Shown: positions 7,702-15,220 of the stretch, in pieces | Position numbering within the stretch: position 1 is the stretch's first letter | Layout: each line of letters begins with the position of its first letter | Made by a program: the position numbers and the translations under genes | Assembly: GCA_947465345.1 (NCBI GenBank) | Contig: CANHZL010000006.1 | Span: 1-33,896 of the forward strand | Direction of reading: 5' to 3' | DNA from: Opitutia bacterium | Lineage (GTDB): Bacteria; Verrucomicrobiota; Verrucomicrobiae; Opitutales; UBA953 | Length of the DNA stretch: 33,896 nucleotides | Notes under the pieces: generated by a model | What the model was told of the DNA's origin: nothing | The model's input: only the letters and a program-made list of their open reading frames with translations | The model's database searches: none

Positions 7702-7732
7702 GACGTCCAATCTAACGGTCGTGACGTCCAAT
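7702..7732. promoter_or_regulatory. Paired direct repeats upstream of kamA
   Basis: GACGTCCAAT occurs at 7702-7711 and again at 7723-7732. The copies are exactly 21 bp apart, about two helical turns, and each contains the palindromic hexamer GACGTC. They begin 8 bp upstream of the kamA start codon at 7694. The placement suggests a regulator site, but no regulator gene is adjacent and the match could be chance. Confidence 0.35.
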
Positions 7733-7847
7733 GCAAACTGGGAAGCATATCTGGGTAGGCCGCTTTGCCCATCGGACAAATCAAGCCCACGCGAAATCAC
7801 CCCCTGCGAGGATTCTCCACGTAAGCCTGGACTCCCATCCGCTTCGC

Positions 7848-8627
7848 TTACTTCTTCTCGACGACCCACATATTGCGGAACTCGACGGCGTCGCCGTGCC
7901 ACTGCAGGGCGAGGGGGAGCTTATCCGCATGCTTCGCGTAAGGAGGATTCTTCTTATGGCTGCTCGGACCGATGTACTCGGTGCCGTCCTGAACCTTGAC
8001 GCCGTTCATGACGACGGTGATGCGGGCCTTGCTGGCAACAGTGCCGTCGGCATTGAAACGCGGGGCGGTCCACTCGATGTCGTAGCTGTTCCAGCTGCGG
8101 GAAGGCAGGCAGGCGTTGAAAGCAGGCGGCTGCTGGCCGTAGATCGCGGCGGTCATACCATCGGCGTAAGTCTCGGTCTTGGAGCAATCGAGAACCTGCA
8201 GCTCATACGTCTGCATAAAGAAGATACCGCTATTGGAATTACCCTGGCCCTTTTTCTTCGGGTTGAGGTCGTAGCCTTCGGCGGAACGCCATTCGGCATG
8301 GAGGGTGATATCGCCAAAGGTGCGCTTGGTGTGGATGCCATTGCTGCGGGCAATCATGGTGCCATCCTTCACCAACCAAACGGCGGTGTTTTTACCGTCA
8401 GGCAGCCATTCGGTCGCGACATCTTTACCATCGAAAAGCACGACGGCACCGGCCGGAGCGGCGGCCTCGTTGCACTTGAGCTTGGCGGCATCGGCGCGGG
8501 GCGGCTGCGGACGCGCGGAATCATGGACATGCCAAGTGGTGCCCGGGATCAGGGGGGTGTCGGTATAGCCTTCGGCGGCGACGAGGCCGGCGGCGGCAAG
8601 GAGGGTCAGGAGGGAGGCGAGGCGCAT
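7848..8627 (-). CDS. Secreted DUF1080 (3-keto-disaccharide hydrolase) protein
   Basis: DUF1080 proteins are secreted beta-sandwich, concanavalin-like domains, abundant in Verrucomicrobiota and Planctomycetota. They are named for hydrolysis of 3-keto-disaccharides and linked to polysaccharide breakdown. From the ATG at 8625-8627 the protein has 259 residues with a signal peptide MRLASLLTLLAAAGLVAAEG. Family features are VVLFDGKDVATEW, DGTMIARSNGIHTKRTFGDI, NSNSGIFFMQTYELQVLD and NSYDIEWTAPRF, ending QWHGDAVEFRNMWV. The eleven-residue N-terminal extension to 8660 was rejected because it precedes the signal peptide. It is transcribed away from accA, 153 bp upstream of kamA on the same strand. 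The exact substrate is unknown. Confidence 0.88.
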   Translation of the reverse strand: MRLASLLTLLAAAGLVAAEGYTDTPLIPGTTWHVHDSARPQPPRADAAKLKCNEAAAPAGAVVLFDGKDVATEWLPDGKNTAVWLVKDGTMIARSNGIHTKRTFGDITLHAEWRSAEGYDLNPKKKGQGNSNSGIFFMQTYELQVLDCSKTETYADGMTAAIYGQQPPAFNACLPSRSWNSYDIEWTAPRFNADGTVASKARITVVMNGVKVQDGTEYIGPSSHKKNPPYAKHADKLPLALQWHGDAVEFRNMWVVEKK

Positions 8628-8688
8628 AGGGGTGAGGGTGCAGACAGGCTGGCGTGCCATTGGTTCTAAGAAAAGGGAAACCTTTCAA

Positions 8689-8860
8689 GGGGTGGGGGTA
8701 GGGGTGGGGGTAGGGATAGTCGCTCCAGCCACCCGCCACCTGGGGGCCGCCCACCTGCCACCCGAATCGACAACCCCTACCCCTACCCCTCTTAAATCTC
8801 TCCTTTTGGCTCATTTTACCCCCTTCCCATCCCTACCCCTACCCCTGCCCCTACCCCTAT
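8689..8860. repeat. Intergenic inverted repeat of GGGGTAG words with GCCACC insert (locus 6)
   Basis: The left arm 8689-8719 is a run of GGGGTGGGGGTA/GGGATAG units. Two right-arm stretches invert it, at 8772-8790 and 8829-8860 (CCCTACCCC units). Between them, 8727-8764 holds GCCACCCGCCACCTGG and CACCTGCCACCCG words also found at 32660-32699. It fills the divergent DUF1080-accA spacer and contributes most of the accA leader. The G-rich arm is a strong quadruplex candidate. Confidence 0.76.
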
Positions 8861-8900
8861 TCAATTGCCCTACCCCGCCCGTTTCTCCAACTTACGGCCC

Positions 8901-9869
8901 ATGTCCGCGCCCAAGGCCCGCTTCACCCTCGAATTCGAAAAGCCCCTCCGGGAGCTCGAGGACAAGATCAACTCCCTCCGCGCCTCCTCCGAGTCCGCCG
9001 GGATGGACGTCTCCAAGGAGATCAAGTCCCTCGAGGTCAAGATGGAGCAGACCCGCCGGGAGGTCTACGGGAACCTGAACCCCTGGCAGCGCGTCCAGCT
9101 GGCCCGCCACCCTCGCCGTCCCTACTCCCTGGACTACATCGGCATGCTGTTCGACGACTTTCAGGAACTGCACGGCGACCGGCTCTACATGGACGACGAG
9201 TCCATCGTCGGCGGCACCGCCTTCTTCGAAGGACGCCCGGTCATGGTCCTCGGTCAGCAGAAAGGCCGCGACACCAAGGAAAACCTCCGACGCAACTTCG
9301 GCTGTCCTAATCCCGAAGGCTACCGCAAGGCCCTTCGCCTGATGAAGATGGCCCACACCTTCGGCCTCCCGATCATCACCCTCGTCGACACCCCTGGCGC
9401 CTTCCCCGGTATCGGTTCCGAAGAACGCCACGTCGCCGAGGCCATCGCGGTCAATCTCCGCGAGATGAGCCAGTTCGGCGTGCCGATCATCACCTTCGTC
9501 ATCGGCGAAGGCGGCTCTGGTGGCGCCCTCGGCATCGCTGTCTCCAACAAGGTCTACATCCTCGAGAACGCCTACTACTCCGTCATCTCGCCCGAAGGCT
9601 GCGCCGCGATTCTCTTCAAGGACCGCGCCCACGCGCCGAAGGCTGCTGAAGCCCTACGCCTCGACGCTCCCAACCTCCTCAAGCTCGGCGTCGTCGACGG
9701 CGTCGTGAAGGAACCGCTCGGGGGCGCTCAAGAAGATCCAGCCGCCACTGGCTCCGCCATCCGCAAGACCCTACGCGACTCGCTCGCCGACCTCTCCAAG
9801 GCCTCGCCAGAGAAGCTGATCGCGATGCGCTACGCGAAGTTCCGCGCGATGGGCGTATATTCGGAATAA
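8901..9869 (+). CDS. accA: Acetyl-CoA carboxylase carboxyltransferase subunit alpha
   Basis: AccA with AccD transfers CO2 from carboxybiotin to acetyl-CoA to make malonyl-CoA, the first committed step of fatty acid synthesis. The 322 residues start near FTLEFEKPLRELEDKI, the typical AccA opening. They then show QLARHPRRPYSLDYI, FDDFQELHGDRLYMDD, GQQKGRDTKENLRRNFG, LVDTPGAFPGIGSEER and IGEGGSGGALGI, the oxyanion-hole region. The ATG at 8901 fits the family start better than an upstream TTG at 8865 that translates repeat-derived leader. No SD is evident. No accD is nearby; fabD, which uses the product, lies at the left edge of the window. A strong terminator follows. Confidence 0.96.
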   Translation: MSAPKARFTLEFEKPLRELEDKINSLRASSESAGMDVSKEIKSLEVKMEQTRREVYGNLNPWQRVQLARHPRRPYSLDYIGMLFDDFQELHGDRLYMDDESIVGGTAFFEGRPVMVLGQQKGRDTKENLRRNFGCPNPEGYRKALRLMKMAHTFGLPIITLVDTPGAFPGIGSEERHVAEAIAVNLREMSQFGVPIITFVIGEGGSGGALGIAVSNKVYILENAYYSVISPEGCAAILFKDRAHAPKAAEALRLDAPNLLKLGVVDGVVKEPLGGAQEDPAATGSAIRKTLRDSLADLSKASPEKLIAMRYAKFRAMGVYSE

Positions 9870-9887
9870 GCCCGCCGCCATGCCGAC

Positions 9888-9918
9888 AAAAAAGGGGCGC
9901 TCATGGCGCCCCTTTTTT
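9888..9918. terminator. Bidirectional intrinsic terminator after accA
   Basis: AAAAAAGGGGCGC (9888-9900) and GCGCCCCTTTTTT (9906-9918) form a stem with a 5-nt loop. A T-run follows the GC stem on both strands. It lies between convergent accA and the prepilin-like operon and can terminate both. Confidence 0.95.
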
Positions 9919-9939
9919 ATCGAGACTGGAAAGTCACGG

Positions 9940-11304
9940 TCAGCCGCCGTTCGCCAACAGCCGTATATAGCGGGTGTAGTTCCGTCCGTACTGGTTGATG
10001 ATGCGTTTATAATCGGCAGGGTTGGCGAGCGTGGACGAGCCGCCCAACTGCTGAAGAGCCCGAAGCTCCTTCGAACCATCAGGCGTGAGCACGGTCAAGG
10101 AGACCTCGACCGCCTTTAGCGAGTAAGGCAGATAAGGTAAAGGCGCGGTCGTCGCCACACCGGAGGTCGCGTTCGTGAGCAGCGCATCGGGATACATCCG
10201 ATCCGCAAAGATACGGAGGCGGGAACCGAAGTAGTCGTACGGATGAATCTGCTGGGCGGACGGCAAGACGACAGGCAGGGTCGGCGCAGTCGGGGGGGCG
10301 GGGGCATAACGCAACGGAGCAGATTTCGCGCTGCTCGGGCTCTTGTCTAGCGACTGGAAGACGCCAGCATAGCCAACATGCAAGATGGAGCCGAACTTAT
10401 AGGTATCAGCCGCGGCAGGCAGAACCGGCCGGAGGGCCTGCGGTAAGCGCGCCACCGGATCCTTCAACGCTCCAATTTCGGCAGTGTAAGGCAGCGACGA
10501 GGTACACCAAAAGGTAAGGTTCATCGCGACGACGTTGGAGCCGATGAAATTCTGGTCGTCGAGCGTCCAGCACGGAGGATTGGTCTTCAGATTGGAGTCG
10601 ATCAGGACTTTGGTCTGCTTGAGTCCGCCCGCATCAGAAGCGCCGAAGTTCGAGATGGTGCGAGCCGGTCCGGACCAGTAGTCCCAAGGCGTCGGCGCAT
10701 TCGTGACCTCGGGCAAGGGCTCGCTCACTGGCGGCGATTTGAAGATAATCGGCAAGGCTTCGCTAAACGTCCCCTCCGAGTCGACGATAGTACGGTAAAC
10801 TCCATATACCTGCTGGATAGGCTCTCCAGGCATATCGAAAGGCGAACGCTGACCGAGCCGGTAGGAAATCGCGCAGACGTCACCCTTCAGGGTCTGGCGT
10901 TTACCCAAAGGATCTAAGGCGGGATTCCAGCGGGGCCGGTCTGGCGGTGAGCCAAAAAACATAAGGAGGGGCTGATCGAGTCCCTGCATGTTTCCAATGG
11001 GTGCAGGCATTTTCGCCTTCGCCGGGGATGTGGCCGGCAAGGTGCCTGGCAGGATGACTTCCATCCAGCAACGCCCGTCAGGACGGATGACGGCCGTCTG
11101 CAAGTCGTTTTCAAGGGCGTCCAAAACGCCGCGGGCCTCGGATTGCGTAGAAAGGTCGGCGACAGCTCGATCGTAGGCCTTGAAGGTGTCGCTCGCGATG
11201 GTCACGACGGCCAGGACGATGATGACCATGATCGACGTGGCGACCATGACCTCAAGCAGCGTAAAACCTCGGCGAAGGGCGCTGGACGAAGACGAAATTT
11301 TCAT
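9940..11304 (-). CDS. Prepilin-like protein, GspJ / Verru_Chthon cassette C-like
   Basis: This predicted inner-membrane pseudopilin-like protein has 454 residues, far longer than a normal minor pilin. The class III signal is near the N-terminus: RRG^FTLLEVMVATSIMVII, with cleavage after Gly13 and Glu at mature position 5. One hydrophobic helix follows, then a large, probably periplasmic region with PCWTLDDQNFIGSNVVAMNL. The ATG at 11302-11304 overlaps the upstream stop as ATGA; the longer in-frame extension to 11466 was rejected. It is the last gene of the operon and ends 21 bp from the terminator. It resembles what is annotated in Verrucomicrobiota as cassette protein C. Function unknown; it could prime or cap a type II/IV-like filament. 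Confidence 0.75.
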   Translation of the reverse strand: MKISSSSSALRRGFTLLEVMVATSIMVIIVLAVVTIASDTFKAYDRAVADLSTQSEARGVLDALENDLQTAVIRPDGRCWMEVILPGTLPATSPAKAKMPAPIGNMQGLDQPLLMFFGSPPDRPRWNPALDPLGKRQTLKGDVCAISYRLGQRSPFDMPGEPIQQVYGVYRTIVDSEGTFSEALPIIFKSPPVSEPLPEVTNAPTPWDYWSGPARTISNFGASDAGGLKQTKVLIDSNLKTNPPCWTLDDQNFIGSNVVAMNLTFWCTSSLPYTAEIGALKDPVARLPQALRPVLPAAADTYKFGSILHVGYAGVFQSLDKSPSSAKSAPLRYAPAPPTAPTLPVVLPSAQQIHPYDYFGSRLRIFADRMYPDALLTNATSGVATTAPLPYLPYSLKAVEVSLTVLTPDGSKELRALQQLGGSSTLANPADYKRIINQYGRNYTRYIRLLANGG

Positions 11305-12101
11305 CGGCTGATGACGATATTCTGCACGAGCAGAGGAGCCTCCTCGCGGTTCTTGAAGACCGCGGAATCGACATAGTCGTGAGGGAAGAATTCCGCTACG
11401 ACCGGCAGGTAGGCCAAGGCATACCGGCGAGGATCGACTGGCAGGTCCGAAGTGCCCACCGCCCAAGGCGTCGACGTCGGCTCGCCCGTCGTGACATTCA
11501 GCTCGAAACGCTGGCCAACGAGGAGCTTGGAAAGCGAGAGCCGGACACGCATGGGTGAGCCGACGACGTTGCGTGCGCTGGCCGCGAGGGGACCAAGGTT
11601 GTCGTTATTGCCCTTGCAGCTGGCCACTTCCATGACCGAAGGGTTCGAAGAGAGATTATACTGCACATTGTTTCCGGAAACTTGGGCATCGGAGGTGGCG
11701 AGAACGACCTTTCGCTCGTAGACGTAAAGCCAGACCGCATTGGCACCGTTGTCCTTTGCGGAGTAGAGGAGCCGGTAGGCGATATCGAAGTTGCTCGCAG
11801 GACTGGCCGGATAGGGGTCGAGCGAAGGAATCCCTTGATGGACATAGGTGGCGTTGGTGGGCGTGTTGTCAGCGGCCGCGGCAAGGTAGACGATCGAACG
11901 CGGATTCTCCAAGGCGCCGACGAGACGGGTGACCCCGGCTAACGCTCGGTTGGTCTGCATGATCTCGTCGACCTGCTGGAAGGTGGATCCCAGGATGCCC
12001 ACCAACGACATAATCGCGATACCGACGATGCCGATGGCAAGCGTGACCTCGACCAAGGAGAATCCTCGGCGAGCCGGTGTGGAAGGTTGCTTGGGGTTCA
12101 T
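11301..12101 (-). CDS. Prepilin-like protein, GspI / Verru_Chthon cassette B-like
   Basis: The 266-residue protein has a type IV prepilin leader: ARRG^FSLVEVTLAIGIVGIAI, with Gly13 at the cleavage site and Glu at mature position 5. The rest is Asn/Ser/Pro-rich and globular, with no recognised domain; the hydrophobic helix is followed by STFQQVDEIMQTNRALAGV. The start ATG (12099-12101) overlaps the upstream TGA by ATGA and its own TGA overlaps the next ATG the same way, so translation is probably coupled. The LVEVTLAIGIVG helix is typical of the so-called cassette protein B found in Verrucomicrobiota. Assignment to that family is from memory, and function is unknown. Confidence 0.75.
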   Translation of the reverse strand: MNPKQPSTPARRGFSLVEVTLAIGIVGIAIMSLVGILGSTFQQVDEIMQTNRALAGVTRLVGALENPRSIVYLAAAADNTPTNATYVHQGIPSLDPYPASPASNFDIAYRLLYSAKDNGANAVWLYVYERKVVLATSDAQVSGNNVQYNLSSNPSVMEVASCKGNNDNLGPLAASARNVVGSPMRVRLSLSKLLVGQRFELNVTTGEPTSTPWAVGTSDLPVDPRRYALAYLPVVAEFFPHDYVDSAVFKNREEAPLLVQNIVISR

Positions 12102-12955
12102 TTGGTCAATTTTTCCATATCCATCTCGTTAGGGTCAGTGGTGAAAGAGATGTCACCGTTAGGACGAAGGGCTAAGGCGGCGAACTGGCTTTCAGAAGCC
12201 AAGTTAAGGGCCACGCCGGAACCGTCGGGCATCATGGCCCCCTTTGCGAGGACGATCATCACGCGGCCGAGATGGTTGGAGGCGCCCGTCGGCTGTATCT
12301 CAATATAATACCATTTTTTCGCTCCCAGACTCGTCCGCATATCCTGCAGGCTAGTAGGCTGATTGACTGGGGTGAAATTCATCCACGGGGGACTGCTACC
12401 GGCGGAGTCGTCTGCGTTACCGACATTATCGGCAATGGATCCGATGATGCTACGGCGCGTATTCGCCATCATGGTCCCGCCAGGAGGATTATTGATCGTC
12501 GTCGTCTTATCGTCCTTGGGCGGGATGAAATAAACTCCGGCCGGCAACATCGAGGAACCTTCCGGAGAGACCCAAGTGTAGTACTTGCTGTTCGTCAAGA
12601 TCGTGGCGGGATCGAGATTGTTGGCGGCAATCGTAGCCGCAGAAATGCCGCCGATGGCGACGCAGAATTGACGGAGGTGATTCACCGGATCCGTCGGATC
12701 GTTGAGAATCAACAGACGATAGCGTGAGCTGTAGGAGATACCCGTACCGGCGGTGCCACGATTCATGAGAGCCATCGCCCGCACAGAACGGATCGAGGAA
12801 CCCACCATGCGCTGCCCGGCCGGCAGGCCACCGCCGTCGCCGGTGCTCAACCCGAGGAACATCCCGGAAATAAGGAGGACAATCGTGATGACGAGCAGAA
12901 GCTCGATCAACGTGAACCCTCGGCGGGCTGGACGTCTGGAGAGGGGCGCAAGCAT
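12098..12955 (-). CDS. Prepilin-like protein, GspH / Verru_Chthon cassette D-like
   Basis: The 285-residue protein opens with a prepilin signal ARRG^FTLIELLLVITIVLLISG, with Gly13 before the cleavage and Glu at mature position 5. The following SIRSVRAMALMNRGTAG segment resembles the GspH helix-to-globular transition. The remainder is Gly/Asn/Pro-rich with no known domain. Start choice: an ATG at 12953-12955 overlaps the upstream TGA as TGATG; a GTG one codon earlier is possible. Second gene of the four-gene operon. Confidence 0.72.
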   Translation of the reverse strand: MLAPLSRRPARRGFTLIELLLVITIVLLISGMFLGLSTGDGGGLPAGQRMVGSSIRSVRAMALMNRGTAGTGISYSSRYRLLILNDPTDPVNHLRQFCVAIGGISAATIAANNLDPATILTNSKYYTWVSPEGSSMLPAGVYFIPPKDDKTTTINNPPGGTMMANTRRSIIGSIADNVGNADDSAGSSPPWMNFTPVNQPTSLQDMRTSLGAKKWYYIEIQPTGASNHLGRVMIVLAKGAMMPDGSGVALNLASESQFAALALRPNGDISFTTDPNEMDMEKLTK

Positions 12956-13629
12956 CACTGGATGGCGATGACGTCGGCTAGGTCGACTTCGGTAAGACCG
13001 CCCACGGAGGCGAAATCACCTCCGGCGATTGTGGTATAGATGATGACTCGAGCCGGGATGCCCGTGGTACCCAGAACAGCCAGGTCGTCCGGCCACACAC
13101 CTGCTGGAGCGGTGAGTCCCTTGAGATTCCCAGAGCCGTCGGTATCGAAAATGACGCGGATCTTATTGTTACCGAAACGATCGACGAGCTTGGTGGCCTC
13201 GGTCATTTCGTTGCCAGAGACGCTCGGGTCCTCGAAATCATCGCGGGCAAAGGAGCAGAACTCCTCAGCGTTGCGGTTGAATTTGGCACGGTCGCCGGTC
13301 GTTCCGCCGCTGAGCAGCACGCCCATCGCCGACTTCGCCGACATGGCCTTAATGAAGTTCGTGCCAATCGGATCGACCTCCAGCTTGTGAAGCATGTCGG
13401 CGCTGGTGTCATATTTAACCGTTCCGATGTTAGGGTAGAAACCGTAGACTTGTTTGTAGCGGGTCACCCCGTTGGCCCATTGCGAAAACGTCGACTGAGC
13501 GGTGGCGAGTTTAGCCTTCTTACGGATTCCGCCGATGGCCGGGAAAAGCACCGCCGCCAGAATGCCGATGATGGCGATAACGGTGAGAAGCTCGATGAGC
13601 GTAAAGCCTGGGCGACGACGGGAGGTCAT
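12955..13629 (-). CDS. GspG-like type II secretion / type IV pilin-like major subunit
   Basis: The 224-residue first gene of the operon has the cleanest pilin leader: RRRPG^FTLIELLTVIAIIG, with Gly8 at the cleavage site and Glu at mature position 5. A helix continues as ILAAVLFPAIGGIRKKAKLA. The next region QWANGVTRYKQVYGFYPNIG is like the GspG helix-to-loop stretch before the calcium-binding area. It probably provides the major subunit of a pseudopilus. No prepilin peptidase, ATPase or secretin gene lies in the window, so the machinery must be encoded elsewhere. Its upstream spacer is only 97 bp. Confidence 0.8.
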   Translation of the reverse strand: MTSRRRPGFTLIELLTVIAIIGILAAVLFPAIGGIRKKAKLATAQSTFSQWANGVTRYKQVYGFYPNIGTVKYDTSADMLHKLEVDPIGTNFIKAMSAKSAMGVLLSGGTTGDRAKFNRNAEEFCSFARDDFEDPSVSGNEMTEATKLVDRFGNNKIRVIFDTDGSGNLKGLTAPAGVWPDDLAVLGTTGIPARVIIYTTIAGGDFASVGGLTEVDLADVIAIQ

Positions 13630-13692
13630 GAAAAATCGGGGTGGATTGCGGGGAAAGACATCTTACCCCCGACCCTCGCAGGTTGAACAGTC

Positions 13693-13715
13693 AAAAAGGC
13701 CTTCCCCGGGCCATT
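13693..13715 (-). terminator. Weak intrinsic terminator after the antiporter gene
   Basis: Reading the minus strand, GGCC (13712-13709 side) and GGCC (13701-13698 side) close a short stem around CGGGGAA, followed by five T residues at 13697-13693. The stem is only 4 bp, plus two more pairs beyond a mismatch. It would separate the antiporter transcript from the prepilin-like operon. Confidence 0.35.
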
Positions 13716-13726
13716 CCCCGACCGGC

Positions 13727-15172
13727 TTACCGGATGAAAACAAAGCAGGCTACCGCCAGCAAAGTGGGCCCCAAGGCCCAAAGGGCCAATTTCATCGGCG
13801 AAACCCCGTCACCGAAATGCGAAGCCAGGATTGACTGTCCGGCCGGGTTCGGGGCGTTGGCAATCACCGTCAGTCCACCCCCAGCCAAGGCGCCCGCCAG
13901 AACCGAATGGCGGAGCGCATCGGCAATTGGCCCAGAAGCGGATAATGCCGAGACTTGGGAAGCCAAATAAGTGATGGCCGCATTATCGTTGAAGGCGGTC
14001 AGGAAGGTCGCGACGGCCATCAGGGCCTTCTCATCAAGCCTGACCAACACCGGCGAGATCCACCATCCCTGCGTACCCCCAAGGACGACCAGCCCGGCTA
14101 GGAAGAAACCGACCAAGAGCGGGCCGCGCAGTTTGACCTGATCCTGCCACTGTGGGGTCGCGACCGTGAAAGCGAGGAAGACCAAGAAGCCGCCCATCAT
14201 GAGAACGGGGTGATGACCGGCCAGCATGGCGACCGTCCATACCATCAGCAGCAGGTGCACGGAAGTGACCCACACTGGGATCGCCGCCGAGGGAGCGTCG
14301 TCTGCGGAAGCACTCGCCCGCAAGGCCAGCAGCTCCTTCCGGAAGACCAGCAGGTAAGCCAGGTTGGAAAGTAGAATCGAGGCGATGGCGGCTTCCCCGA
14401 ACTGACGAAATACATCTGCGCTACTCCAACCCCACTTCGCCGCGACCATCACGACCGGCGGCGCGGCGAAATTCGTCAAGGCACCCCCGACCGAGACGTT
14501 GACGAAAAGCAAAGCCAGGGTCGCGTACTTGAGCCGTTCGGAAGGTTTCAACGTGTAGAACTGGGTCGAAAGCAACAGGGCCCCAATCGTCATCGCGGCG
14601 GGCTCCGTGATCAGCGAGCCGAACAACGGAGGTAAAGTCAGGATCACAAACCAACGTGCAATCGGCGTATCACCCAGCAATCGGGCGACCGCGCCAACCA
14701 GGCGCGCGGCGAGGGCCATAATCGGACGGGCCGAAGCCAACGCCATGATGACGAAGACGAAAAGGGGTTCGATAAACTTGGAAGGGCCGACGGAGGCTGT
14801 CCCCGTCTGCACGGCGGCATAATCACCCGACTCCACATAACGGCAGGCGAATTCCCAACCCTTACCAGGCCACGCGATGAGTAAGCCGAACAGGACAAAG
14901 GTCCAAATTCCAAAGACCGCTTCCACCTCGCCGAGCAAATGCAGCAACGCTGCCCGAAAATCTGAAGACTCTCCGCGGGCATTGACTGGCACCCTGCCCG
15001 CTTGCACGGCCTCGGCATGCGCCGTCTCCAAGCGATGCGCCGCCCGGGCGAACATCGGAGCGATAAACGCGTGGACGATAGCGAGACCAAATACGATACT
15101 CGCCGCGAACAGGAACGAATCCTTCTCAACGACGGCAACCAGCTGCGGCCAGAGTTCGGACTGAGGGGACAT
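13727..15172 (-). CDS. Putative Na+/H+ antiporter (PF07399-like)
   Basis: This is an integral membrane protein of 481 residues with about ten or more hydrophobic segments. It probably exchanges sodium for protons. Recognisable stretches are LPPLFGSLITEPAAMTIGAL, FVNVSVGGALTNFAAPPVVM, ATFLTAFNDNAAITYLASQV and GGGLTVIANAPNPAGQ. The paired Asn/Asp-containing re-entrant-like motifs fit the ion-transporter superfamily, and the whole resembles the putative Na+/H+ antiporter family common in Chlamydiae and Verrucomicrobia. It lies 48 nt downstream of the outer-membrane efflux gene on the same strand and might be read through from the efflux operon. Substrate is inferred from family only. Confidence 0.8.
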   Translation of the reverse strand: MSPQSELWPQLVAVVEKDSFLFAASIVFGLAIVHAFIAPMFARAAHRLETAHAEAVQAGRVPVNARGESSDFRAALLHLLGEVEAVFGIWTFVLFGLLIAWPGKGWEFACRYVESGDYAAVQTGTASVGPSKFIEPLFVFVIMALASARPIMALAARLVGAVARLLGDTPIARWFVILTLPPLFGSLITEPAAMTIGALLLSTQFYTLKPSERLKYATLALLFVNVSVGGALTNFAAPPVVMVAAKWGWSSADVFRQFGEAAIASILLSNLAYLLVFRKELLALRASASADDAPSAAIPVWVTSVHLLLMVWTVAMLAGHHPVLMMGGFLVFLAFTVATPQWQDQVKLRGPLLVGFFLAGLVVLGGTQGWWISPVLVRLDEKALMAVATFLTAFNDNAAITYLASQVSALSASGPIADALRHSVLAGALAGGGLTVIANAPNPAGQSILASHFGDGVSPMKLALWALGPTLLAVACFVFIR

Positions 15173-15220
15173 GCCTCACCTCAGTCCATCTGGCCTCAGT
15201 TGGCAATCCTAGGCGAAAGG

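Noticed and set aside
8632..9078. Plus-strand frame rich in Pro/Thr/Ser across the DUF1080-accA spacer
   Set aside because: It translates the repeat words and then runs out of frame into accA; no start signal or homology.
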